This document shows, piece after piece, positions 1 to 10,670 of a DNA stretch of 64,000 nt. Both the position numbers and the translations under genes were made by a program. Within the stretch, counting starts at the first letter, position 1. Every line of letters begins with the position of its first letter. The stretch is from Stagonosporopsis chrysanthemi (taxonomy: Eukaryota > Ascomycota > Dothideomycetes > Pleosporales > Didymellaceae), in the NCBI GenBank assembly GCA_022560025.1, contig JAFISE010000151.1, positions 1 through 64,000 of the forward strand, given 5' to 3'. The notes beneath the pieces were generated by a model, which was given only the letters and a program-made list of their open reading frames with translations, ran no database searches and was not told the origin of the DNA.

Positions 1-42
1 GGGGGGGGCGGGCGGGGGCGGGGGGGCGGGGGGGGGGGGCGG

Positions 43-77
<35 letters not shown>
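1..77. repeat. Poly-G low-complexity tract at window start
   Basis: The first 77 bases are almost only G with scattered C. This is not a telomeric TTAGGG-type repeat. It may be a contig-end or sequencing artefact, or a genuine G-rich tract; the sequence alone does not decide. Confidence 0.7.
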
Positions 78-78
<1 letters not shown>

Positions 79-577
79 GGCAGTTCGTGTGTCCTAACGT
101 TGTAGATCTTGTTTTATTCGTACATGTTTTCATAGTTCAAAGTTGAGCCGTGTACTCTTTACAAACAATTGCGATTAAGGTACGATTCGTGGAACCGACG
201 GCTGTATCGGAGGCCATAATCTGAACATGATTAATGTGTGGACTTGTTGTCTGGTGACGGTTGATCCATGGAAATCAGCCCATCGCACATTGGAGGCTCT
301 CGTTGAAGCTCACGGCGGTTTTTACGCGCTCAGAAATGCGCAGGGCCTTCCAGCAGTAGACACGAGCGACGAGTCACACAGGCAGTACAACGCTTCAACG
401 GGATTCACAAGACCGCGTGCATAAAAGCAAGTATCCATCACACATGACTTCACGTCGGCGTCGGCCTCCACTCCAGAGTTCCATAATGTAAGAATGCTCA
501 TTCAATGCCACATCCCCTATGCAAATTGTGGTATCATAGCTCAGTCCCTTTCTCGCTCAGCACTTGACAGTGCATAT
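78..577. other. Intergenic, no gene seen
   Basis: This stretch has only short open frames without recognisable protein character. It lies downstream of the minus-strand peroxidase gene and should hold its 3' UTR. Confidence 0.5.
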
Positions 578-1286
578 CTATTTCCCCTCAATCTCTTTGA
601 TGATATCAGCCTTGAGATCCTCAGGCTTCTTGGTGCTAGCCCAGCGTCCCTTGACCTTGCCATCCTTGCCAACAAGGAACTTCTCAAAGTTCCACTTGAC
701 GCGCTTCAGGCCCATCAAGCCGGCCTTCTCGTTTTTGAGCCATTCGAAGGTTGGGTCTGCTGCGTCGCCGTTGACCTGGGGGATGTGTGTTAGCGTTGAT
801 AGACTCTCTGTGTTTCGCAGCTCGGTCTGGAAAAGACACGTAACAGCAAATCATCATCGACCGTGTTCCGGTGACAGAGGCAGGTGGGGAGAGAGTCCAC
901 GTACATCGATCTTTGCAAGCACAGGGAAGGAGACACCGTAATTCAGCTGGCAGAACTCCTGGATCTGGTCATCGCTTCCCGGGTCCTGGCCACCAAACTG
1001 GTTGCACGGGAACCCGATGATCTCGAAAGAGTCGGGGTACTGTCCCTTTAGGTCCTTGTATAGCTTCTCAAGACCTGCGAACTGCGGTGTGAAGCCGCAC
1101 TTGGACGCTGTGTTGACGACGAGGACAACCTTGCCCTGCAGCTGGGAGAGAGGGAACTCGACGCCACGCTCTGTGTGGTGTTAGTGGGGGTCAAGTAGAA
1201 GAGTATATGCTGCTGCTGCTACGAAGGAGAGAGGGGAACGTACTGTCTTTGGGCTTAAAGTCGAAGAAGGAGGTTGCGGAAGCCAT
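578..1286 (-). CDS. HYR1: Glutathione peroxidase-family thiol peroxidase (Hyr1/Gpx3 type)
   Basis: Reduces hydrogen and organic hydroperoxides, in fungi normally using thioredoxin; yeast Hyr1/Gpx3 is also a peroxide sensor. Three exons are read: 1244-1286, 905-1170 and 578-775, with GTACGT donors at both introns, giving 168 residues, normal for the family. The peroxidatic Cys39 lies in [11 protein letters not shown], the FPCNQFGG motif follows at about 68-75, the likely resolving Cys88 lies in QEFCQ, and the catalytic Trp lies in KWNFEKF. It is a cysteine enzyme with no in-frame TGA, so not a selenoprotein. The start at [10 protein letters not shown] matches the usual cytosolic family N-terminus. 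An in-frame, stop-free upstream extension begins at an ATG at 1481 and is Arg-rich like a mitochondrial presequence (see findings). Confidence 0.93.
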
Positions 1287-2089
1287 GGCTGTGTCGTTGC
1301 TGGAGGCCCAAAAACTGCGTATCTGTATTGTAGGTGCACGAGTGGTAAATGCGGCAAGGTCTCGGCGTGGAGTGGTAGACAGCACAGTGCAGGAGCGTGT
1401 TGTTATAAGGCGTCGCTGCCGCGCACCGCGTCGCAGGCCGGTCGCGATGCGCGGGGCACTGGATCTTGCCGCTCGGATCATGTCATGTGAAAAGCTGCCA
1501 AATGCACCCCTCCAAAGGCCAAATCAGGCCTGCACGCCCGCAGTATAAGGCTTCTGGGCCAAGTCTGTATTGCCTGGCTTACGAAAGCTGTTGCCGCGAT
1601 TGACGATTCGTTCGCTACCTGCGAGTCCGTGCCGAGGGTGCGACGGGCGAATCGCGGTGCCACTACGCGTGAGCAATGACGTTTATCCGGTCGTTCGAGC
1701 GGCGCAGATGCCGGATTGGGAGACGCTGTGCGTTGTTCGGAGGATGGATGCTTTTGGGTCCGGGAGATTGGCTTGGTGCAGGTATGCCGATTGAGACCGA
1801 GGCTGCTGTCGTGCGAGGAGGATTGAACTGTATCACAAAGCATCTGGGTCTCGAATCGTGAGTAGGGCTCGAGGGGCTCGTCAGGCACGTGGAAAGTAAT
1901 CACTCGAAAAGTATGTGCTGCGCCTGGGTATCTCATGAGTTGTGTGTGTCGTGTCTATTTTCTGACAATTCCAGTCCACGCCCATGCTCGCTGTAAGGAC
2001 AATCATCTCCATCCATTATGTGCGCATGTCATATGGGTAACGTATCATACATCTTCACATGCTCGTATATCTAATTATCGTTGCTCATT
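1287..2089. other. Intergenic between DBP5 and the peroxidase gene
   Basis: Both flanking genes read leftward, so this holds the DBP5 3' end and the peroxidase promoter. Bases 1287-1481 may be coding if the upstream start of the peroxidase is used. No other gene is seen. Confidence 0.5.
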
Positions 2090-3660
2090 CTAAGCCCCTC
2101 TGGCAACGATTTCGTTCATCTCTTGGGTTGTCTTACCGGCACGTGAGCTCTTGATGACCTTCTGGATGAGCTCCTCGACAGCGTCCCAGTCGCTTGTGTC
2201 GATAGGTACAAGGTCGGTCTTGAAGTAGGTAGCGATGTCGTTCAGTTGCGACCAGCTCTGCTTGTCGTGCACGAATGTGAGAGCAACACCAACACGTCCG
2301 AAGCGCCCAGTACGGCCAATACGGTGCAGGTAAGTCTCGGGGTCCGCGTCAATGCCATTAGCCATGGTGGGAACGTCCTGAGATGGGGTTAGCAGGATAG
2401 ATAAAGAGTTGCGAGTTCACGACTTACGTAGTTGATGACCATGGTCACGGACTGCACATCTATCCCACGTGCGAGAACGTTTGTCGTAATCAGCACCTTA
2501 GCCTCACCAGATCTGAATTGATCGATGATCCTGTCGCGCTCGGGGCCTTCCAGGCCACCACTCAGCTGAGCCACCTTGTGTCCCTCTGCTATCATTCGAC
2601 GCTCGAGCTCCTCGGCAGTTCTGCGTGTGCGGACGAAGATGATGGATGAGGCTTGGGTCATGAGGCCGTAAAACTTTAGCAGGGTCTCGTACTTGTCGTT
2701 GTCCTTGTCGATATCGATGTACAGCTGCTTGATGCCCTCGATAGTAAGGTCCTCGTGCGCGAGGGTAAGAACGTTGGCGCTCGGCGCAAAGCGATTGGCG
2801 TACGAGATGACGTTCTCAGGGAATGTAGCTGAGAAAAGCACTGTTTGACAGGTCTTGGGGAGCATACTGTATCGGTCAGATTGGTATTTGACGTATTGCG
2901 CATAAACTTACGTCTTGACACGAGTGCACTGCTCGCCCAGACCTTGCTGGTCAAGCATGTTATCGGCCTCATCCAGAACCAAGATCTTGATGCCCGAGTG
3001 GTCGATCAATCGTCTCTTCAGCATGTCTTGAACGGTTCCTGGTGTGCCAACAAGAATGTGCGCCTCGAACTTCATACCACGCCTTGACGGGTCAGGAATG
3101 GCTGCCATTGTCTTCAGGCCTTGCATGAACTGGCCCATGTGTGTGATGACACCTAGAATTTGGCGCGCGAGCTCACGGCTAGGTGCGAGCACCAAAGCCT
3201 GCGGCTTCAACTGTCCGAGGTCGACACGCGACAGACAGTTCAGAGAGAAAGCAGCGGTCTTGCCAGTACCGGACTGCGACTGTGCGATCATGTTTGTAGG
3301 CGGGTCCATGAGGAGCAGCGGCAACGCTTTTTCCTGAATTTTCGAAGGCTTGCGGAAGTTCATTGAGCGAATGCCCTGAAGGAGGTCATCAGAGCTACTA
3401 TCGTCAGTTCACATCTGCCATCTATGGGTTGTGTCAGCTTACAGCTTGAGTTCCTCGAAAGTCTTCGCAGAGAACAGAGGATTGTTTGGGTCAGCCTGCA
3501 TATCTGCAAGCTTCACCTCAACATTGAACTCAGTCTCGACCATGGTCGCGCCGTTTCCTGCAGGCCCACTCCCATCGACTTGAGCTTGCTCAACAAAACT
3601 CTCCTCTGCTGGAGTCTCCTCAGCTTGAGGCGCTGCGGTGGGTTCCTCAGTGGACGACAT
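2090..3660 (-). CDS. DBP5: ATP-dependent RNA helicase DBP5 (mRNA export)
   Basis: DEAD-box ATPase that remodels mRNPs at the cytoplasmic face of the nuclear pore during mRNA export; in yeast it works with Gle1 and also in translation termination. Four exons are read: 3443-3660, 2912-3394, 2428-2866 and 2090-2377, with introns of 45-50 nt, giving 475 residues, the usual Dbp5 length. The acidic, disordered N-terminus ([11 protein letters not shown]) is followed by the Q motif ([16 protein letters not shown]), Walker A (SGTGKT), [15 protein letters not shown] (VLFSATFPE), the ARGIDV motif and [11 protein letters not shown]. All helicase motifs are intact. It is divergent from BZZ1 across about 660 bp. 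Confidence 0.96.
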
Positions 3661-4319
3661 GGTGAGTGACAGTGGCTGTGTCGTCGAGCGTGTCTACTTG
3701 CGAGAATCGGGGGGTGACGCAAGTTGCGGTGGAGGATAGTGACAGCTGGGTGGCTTTATAGGTGCTGGCGCGCTCTAAGCCAAGCTCGAGTAAGGCTGTT
3801 CTGCGGCGTCAGGCTTGGAGAGACTTCAAAGGAATTGGGGTGGCGGGCGTGAGTATCAATGAAAGCGGGTGTCGTTGTTTGGCAGCTCAAAGCAACGCGA
3901 AACAAAAGCTATTTAGTTGTTGCGCTCACCGCGGGGAAGTTCCATGCTGGAGCGCTAGGCTGCTTTAGGCGGCAAGGCTGCACCTGCATGAACAGCAGTT
4001 GCGCCCGCACTGGAGAAGATGTGGACCGCGGTCCTGCGATGCTTGTGGCCATTCACGATGGCATATTTCAAGACAGGAAACTTATTACCAGGGTTTCCGT
4101 ATTGCTAGCATTCGCGCGGTGCTCGAGGGTTCACGGCACAGATCCCGACCACCTTGCTCGGCGCGCACCGCCTCCAGCCATTCGACCCCCACTTGAATTG
4201 GGCCGCCAGTTGGAGCCCCGAGTCCCTTAAGCACCGCTCTCTACGAGCACACAATCCTTTCTAGTTCGATGCGCCGATCGCATATGCACTAGCATCTGCT
4301 CCACGACTGCTGCTGCAAC
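3661..4319. other. Divergent promoter region, DBP5 / BZZ1
   Basis: About 660 bp separate two divergently read genes, so it should contain both promoters and 5' UTRs. I see no further coding region and no site I can name. Confidence 0.5.
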
Positions 4320-6880
4320 ATGGAGGTCGACATTGCGCCGCAATTCGGCGCTGAGTTGAAGGTACACCGTTGCCGGACCCCAGACTCCACCGCCGCAACA
4401 TAAACTGACACGGTTAATTCACAGGACGGCTTCAAGACCGTCAACGCTTGGGTATGTGCCCAGACTCTTCGAACACCTCCATGTCTGAAATACTGCGCTC
4501 CGCCGGCGATCCTGCCTCCCCGCCACTCACCTTCCCGCGTACTGATTACGAGGCCAGGTCTCTGGGGGCATCGCATGGCTCGACGACATCCAGCAGTTCT
4601 ACCGAGAAAGAAGCGCCATAGAGAAAGAATACTCCCAGAAGCTCAGTGCGCTAGCAAAGAAGTACTATGAGAAGAAGGCCAGGAAAGTGAGCGGCTTGAG
4701 CGTGGGCGACACGCCAACAGTGACTCCGGGCTCGCTTGAGAGGTACGATCATGCGCATTCCGGTACGAACAATATAAGCTGATGCGTTGGTTGCAGTGCA
4801 TCTATGACAACGTGGGGGGTCCAACTGAATACACTCGAACAACGGGCGAACGAACACGACCAGTTCGCTACTGCTCTCCTCTCGAAGCTCGCCGACCCTT
4901 TGAAGACGCTGGCGACCCGAACGGAAGAACTGCGCAAACTACACGGAGACTATGCCACAAAGCTCGAGAAAGAGAGGGATGGCCAATACGCCGACTTGCG
5001 CAAGACGAAGGGCAAATATGACAGCGTGTGCCAGGAGGTTGAAAACCGCCGCAAAAAGCTCGATGGTGCTTTCGACCATGGCAAGAACAAGGCACGAAAC
5101 GCCTTTGAGCAGCACCAGGTCGAGATGCGCAACGTCAAGAACACTTATATCATCACCATCAATGTCACGAACAAACAGAAGGAAAAGTACTACCACGAAT
5201 ATGTTCCCGAGCTATTGGATGTGAGCGTCCTTTTCCTCGAGGCCGACCCAGAACTGACAGTCGAAACAGAGCATGCAAGATTTATCGGAAACCCGCGTCA
5301 ATAAGCTGAACGCGATCTGGTCTCTGGCAGCTTCGATCGAAACGCAAACCCTCACGCGCAGTACTGAGTTAGTCCAACATCTTGCCAACGAAATACCTCG
5401 GAACAACCCTCTTCTAGACTCGATGATGTTCGTCAGGCACAACGCAGGTGGGTGGCAGGAGCCTGGCGATTTTCAGTTCGAACCCAGTCCTGTGTGGCTC
5501 GATGATGGGAGTCTCGCCGTGGACGAGTCTGCAGTAACCTTTTTACGCAACGTCTTGTTGAAAACTAAGGGCTCGTTGGGGGACTATCGACGCGACCTTG
5601 AAAAGAAATTGAAAGAAGTGGACAACGCAAAGGCCGTGCGACGAAATATCCAAGAAGGCAAGGACAAGAGGGACGAAATAGAGGTCGTCCGCGCTATTTT
5701 TGCTATCCAAGAAGCTGCCCACGAGATTGAGAAACAGAAGATCAGCGCCGAAGTCGAAGTCTCGACAATCACCTCGGTCGTTGGCGATGTCAGCATTGGC
5801 GCAAGAAACCACAATTTTAAGTCCCAGACTTTCAAGATACCCACAAATTGTGACCTATGCGGTGACCGCATATGGGGCTTGTCTGCGAAGGGGTTCGATT
5901 GTCGGGACTGCGGTTATACCTGCCACAGCAAGTGTGAGCTGAAAGTGCCAGCAGACTGCCCAGGGGAGCAGACGAAGGAAGAGAAGAAGAAGCTCAAGGA
6001 CGAGAGACAGAAGGCTTCGCATGCCGTGACGTCAACCAATGGCGCTGCTACCGCTTCCCAGGCAGACATGCCACGGTTAGGCAGAAGCGATACCGTTAAT
6101 TCGATGAACACACTGAGTTCTGGCTATTCTGCGACAGCTCATAGGTCGATATCCGGCGGGATGTCACCAACGGTCGAGGAGCCGCCAGCAGAGAAGAAGC
6201 CACCGGCCACTGGGGCTAGGAAGCACAGAGTCGTGGCACCGCCACCTGCAGCTTACATCAAATCTGATGATATTGATGATGCTCCTCCGTCAGCTTCGAA
6301 CGCATCGGATGTCAAAGGCAGAATGCTCTATTCATATGAGGCAGGAGGCGAAGGCGAGCTAACAGTGACCGATGGCCAGGACGTCACCATCCTGGAACCT
6401 GATGGTAGGTCCTCTCTCAAAATGACCCCGATGTTTCAGTATCTTCTGGACATCTCGCTTACAGACTGTACAGACGGGTCAGGCTGGATAAAAGTCCGTG
6501 CCGGAGCCAAAGAGGGTCTTGTGCCTGCCTCATATGTGGAGATCATTGCTGCAGCGACCCCACCCACCACTGCATCCACCTTCTTTTCAACACGGCCTGA
6601 TTCGACATACTCTGCGTCATCGGCCTCTACTACGAATCTTGCGGCTCAACTGACTGGCGGCAAGAAGAAGGGGCCAGCGGTAGCACCCAAGCGTGGTGCG
6701 AAGAAGCTCAAATATGTTGAGGCACTCTATGAGTACAATGCGCAGAGCGATGTAGAGCACTCGATGGTGGAAGGGGAGCGATTTGTTCTGATTAACATGG
6801 AGGCTGGGGATGGTTGGGCAGACGTGGAAAAGGACGGCATTGTGCGGAGCGTTCCTGCCAACTACATACAGCAGGTATAG
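4320..6880 (+). CDS. BZZ1: BZZ1-like F-BAR, C1 and double SH3 protein
   Basis: Endocytic actin-patch protein; the yeast homologue binds Las17/WASP and helps start Arp2/3-driven actin assembly at membranes. Six exons are read: 4320-4361, 4425-4451, 4558-4742, 4797-5220, 5270-6404 and 6474-6880, giving 739 residues. Domains in order: an F-BAR coiled-coil region over roughly the first 350 residues; a C1-type zinc domain (HNFKSQTFKIPTNCDLCGDR... with its Cys/His pattern); a Ser/Pro-rich linker; a first SH3 (RMLYSYEAGGEGELTV); and a C-terminal SH3 (VEALYEYNAQSDVEHSM, ending VPANYIQQV). The last intron (69 nt, inside the first SH3) has no stop codon in frame, so retention would insert residues without truncation. 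The acceptor at 6473 restores the usual DDGSGW; a second AG lies 9 nt upstream. Confidence 0.94.
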
Positions 6881-8505
6881 ATAACTTGTCTGACTGCGGC
6901 GCAAGCGTACGGCTGTGGTGCACATTGAGCGTTAATACATCATCACAACATGATCAATTCACTGACCAATCTCTTCGCGTTTGCTGAAGCATCGAGACAC
7001 TGTGTCTCACTAAAGGGTGTCTCGGCAGTGGCGCATGTGGGGCTGGTTCTAGTGCAAAGGTCGCATCTTTGCCATTGACCTTTTGAATTTCGAACCTATC
7101 TCTATCCCCATCTCATCTGGGTCTGTATTTCCTTTCTATAGGAGGTTACGTGATGGTCCTACGCACTAGGGCCATTTACGTTATGCTATGTTTTCCTGTT
7201 ATCCTCAGAGCGCCTGCACAACCGTAAGCGTAACCGCCACGAGATAAGCCTGAACAGCGGTACTGCGTAGTGTACTAGTGCGATGCCGTCACTAGCTGTG
7301 CTTTGTATATCCTACCGTGATCGATTCTGTTGGTGCGGGACCTCTCGAGTATGTTGATCAATAAGCAGGCGTTGCACGCAAGTCCACGGGCGCAGTAGAG
7401 GCAATCGACATTCTTCGGTGGGTGACAACTGAAATACCAGCGTCGGCTCCACGTCAAATGAAAGAGATCATTGTTACGTTGTGTGCCACATTCTCACTTG
7501 GTGGAATGTGGACGCTCATTCATTGATCGCTCGAGGAGAGCCCAGGGACCCAGTGTCGCACAGCAGGAGTTCGTATCACATGCACGTAGGGCAAGACACC
7601 CACCAGCCATGCGCGCGCTCTATCGACGGCTCAAAACTTCCGGACTATCTTAGAGCTAGAGACAGAACTGCAAGACGAGGCCGGCTGCAACTCGGTCAAC
7701 CCGGATTCACAAGGGTTGGTCATGCCTACAGGCAAAGAGTTGTGCCAGCTTCATCGCATAAGCTGGCGATATTGAGGGAGTGGTGACTGTGACCACCGTG
7801 TTACGTGCTATTGCTGGTCACAATGCTCCCTTTTGAATCCTACAATAGGTGGTCATTAAAATCTGCTGCTTGGTTGTTGCGGACTCTCCTCGAGTCCAGT
7901 CTCTCACTTCCATCACAGTCGAATCTTTATTGTTTCCCATTCTCGACGCTCGTTGCCATACACGATAAGATTTGCCGAGATTAATTCCCACATCTAGCCA
8001 AACGACCGATTGAGCAATCGTGGGCAGTGCTCGAATAGGCGAATCCAGACCGAGATATGCCACATTCTGACTTCACTGCGCCTTCTAGCAAACAGACTGG
8101 GCCCTGAGCTTGGCATGTGATATCTACAAACAAACGCCACCAACCTTACCCTCTTCTACCTGCGGACGCCTCACAATTGCGGTACAACACGCTTGACCGT
8201 GGCTTCTACCTCGAACGATTATCTCCTTCCATAAGCTTGTTAGAAGATCTCCAGTCCAGTCCTTTCACAACACTAGTATATACTACACGCTCCTTCCGCA
8301 TTCCAAGCTCGTGCTTCACCAAAACAAACCTACAAACAACACCTTCGAGACAACCCCACGCAGATCACCGCGCGAAGTCTCACACGCACTTGCGCCTAAA
8401 TTAGACAAGGTACTTGGTCTCACCTCAGACATGAAAGCACTGGTTAACCATGGCCGCAGTTACACGCAAGGACCAATTGGAGCGAGTGCAAAGCAACAGC
8501 TCACG
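6881..8505. other. Intergenic, BZZ1 3' side and SUN-gene promoter
   Basis: About 1.6 kb with no recognisable gene. The right part, a pyrimidine-rich stretch ahead of the SUN start, looks like a fungal promoter and 5' leader. A TATATA element sits at about 8276-8282. Confidence 0.5.
8274..8284 (+). promoter_or_regulatory. Possible TATA element of the SUN-family gene
   Basis: The bases AGTATATACTA lie about 225 nt upstream of the chosen ATG and are followed by C/T-rich sequence, as in highly expressed fungal wall-protein genes. Assigned by position and motif only. Confidence 0.3.
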
Positions 8506-9956
8506 ATGAGAAACCACTACATTGCTATCTTCGCTGCGGCAGCCGCGATCACCGCAGCGCAGCCTCACGAGCGCGCTCACCGTCATGCTCGTGCTCATGT
8601 TGCACGCATGGCGCGTCCAGACAGCGCGTTGTATGCACCAGCGCCAGTCGAGACCGTAATCGTCTACGAGCTGGATGGTCGTCTGATCTCGGAGGAAGAA
8701 GCTCGCCAGGGTATCTCAAATGGCACTCTTCGCTGGGGCGACGACGGTATTCTATCTAGCTCCATCAAAGGTCCTGTCGCGCTTCCCACCACACCACCAA
8801 GCGCCTTATCTGAAGTGAAGGAGCCTGTTCAGACAATACCAGCCACTACACAGGTCCAGCAAGTTGAAACACAGCCTGCTTCGTCCATGAAGGAAATGTC
8901 TACCACAGTCGCGTCGTTCTCCGTGGTAGCGCCGGTCCCGTCACAAGCCCCGGCACCGGCTACAGTACCAGACGCTTCACCGGACGACCCGAATGACCTA
9001 GTAGACGAGTATGGTAACTGTGCGTCCTGTGACAAGCCCTTCCCTAACGGTGTTATCCCTTGCAGCCAGTTCCCATATGGCTACGGCGCAATGCCTCTGC
9101 ACAACGAAGGTCTGGGAGGTTGGTCTGGCATTCAAGACCCTGGCTACCGTGGCAGCGATGGCTTTGATAACATCAGGACCGTCGTCAAAGATTCGTGCTC
9201 TGATGGTTCTTGCTGTACAGAGGGCACATACTGCTCTTATGGCTGTCCGAACCCATACCTCAAGCTTTCTTTCCCCAAGAAGCAAGGCAAGACTGGCCAG
9301 ACAGTCGGCGGCCTCTACTGTAATGACCAGGGCATGCTAGACATGGCCGATGGCTCCATTGGGAAGACTCTTTGTGGAAAAGGCTCGGACAAAATGACTG
9401 TCAAGGTGCAGAACAAGCTTAAGAAGTCGGTGTCGATTTGTCGAACCGATTATCCTGGTAAGTTGGAGATTTCGCAGTATCAAGCGTGACTGACCGCAAA
9501 GGCACTGAGTCAATGACCTTTCCTCTGACCATCGGGCCTGGCGAAACCGGCTACCTCGCAAACCCTGATCAATCGAAGTACTTCTTCTGGGAGGGCAAAC
9601 CTACGTCAGCTCACTACTACGTTAACAAACAAGGCGTACCCGAGAGTGAGGCTTGCACCTGGGGTCAGGACGGCAAGGGCGTCGGTAATTGGTCGCCCAC
9701 AATCTTCGGTACCTCCTTCGACGACATCGCCTCCAACGTTGGTTACTCCAGTCTAAAGCAAAACGAGCTAAACTGGAATGAAAAGCTCGACTACTCCATC
9801 ACATTCATTGGCAACGGTGTCACCAATGCCTGCAAGTACAAGGCTTCGACCGGCAAGTACGGACAGGGCGACAGATGGTTCGATAACATTAGGGAAGGCT
9901 GCACTGCTGGCATTAGCAAAAGCAGTACCCTGACCCTCGTCCTTACTGACGACTAG
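8506..9956 (+). CDS. Secreted SUN-family cell-wall protein (GH132)
   Basis: SUN proteins are secreted beta-1,3-glucan-modifying enzymes of the fungal wall (GH132) needed for septation and wall remodelling. Two exons are read, 8506-9457 and 9502-9956 (44-nt intron), giving 468 residues. Residues 1-18 (MRNHYIAIFAAAAAITAA) form a signal peptide, which is why this ATG is preferred over in-frame upstream ATGs. A His/Arg-rich segment and a Ser/Thr/Pro-rich linker follow to about residue 165. The Cys-rich SUN domain then starts near DEYGNCASCDKPFP and includes YGCPNPYLKLSFPKKQG, GLYCNDQGML, the EACTWGQDGKGVGNWSP region and a C-terminal Cys pair. The Ser/Thr linker is a likely O-mannosylation site. 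Which SUN paralogue it is cannot be told from the sequence alone. Confidence 0.92.
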
Positions 9957-10670
9957 TCGTTGCGAGAGCATTTCGCGGTGTACAGCTCCACCTGCCATTC
10001 ATTCTCTGTCCATGGCCTTAAGACCCCAGATCACGCGATTTTCTATACCTTCTCCCATTTCTGTTCATACTTCACCACGCCAAACGCTCTTTGGCCGATC
10101 TCAACGATCTCTTGGAGGACTCGAAATCTTGTCCAGATACACGCCTCCATCTTCAAACTGTATCATAGCTTTCACTTTGCTTTCTTTTCTTTATCCATGT
10201 GCGGAAATCAATCGGCATATCATCTTCGTCCTTAGATGGCTCTGGACTTATACTGGAGATATGTCGTGTGCAGTGACACCCGCTCACGGTAAGATTGGAG
10301 AATTTATTTCCTTTCGGATTAGGGGTTGAGGCTCTGTAACATAGCTGTCCATGCGGGAAGAACACTGAGAGATTTTCGTCAGTATCACATTAAAAATGCA
10401 AAAATCGACATGTGTCTAGACCTGTGCAATGTGGTTGCAATCACATGCACGTGAGATATTGTTTAACGGCAAATCTATGTTTCTGAGCTCAGCTGACGTA
10501 ATTACGAACGATTCATGGGTATCAGTGCAAGCCAACATTCATATCTATGTGCAGTACGATGTCCATCCGCGTGACCTCTATAACTCAACATATGCACGAC
10601 CAGTCGCCTTCCCTGCCAAAATATGCACAACCGAAAGACTAAATGTATATGTGCAGGAGTCTCAGACTTG
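9957..10670. other. Convergent intergenic, SUN gene / copper-fist gene
   Basis: About 700 bp between two genes that end towards each other. It should contain both 3' UTRs. No coding region is recognised. Confidence 0.5.

Noticed and set aside
1..77. Telomere or centromere end
   Set aside because: The tract is nearly pure G, without TTAGGG-type units, so it does not support a chromosome end.
8311..8505. Longer N-terminus for the SUN-family protein from upstream in-frame ATGs
   Set aside because: It would bury the clear signal peptide beginning at 8506.
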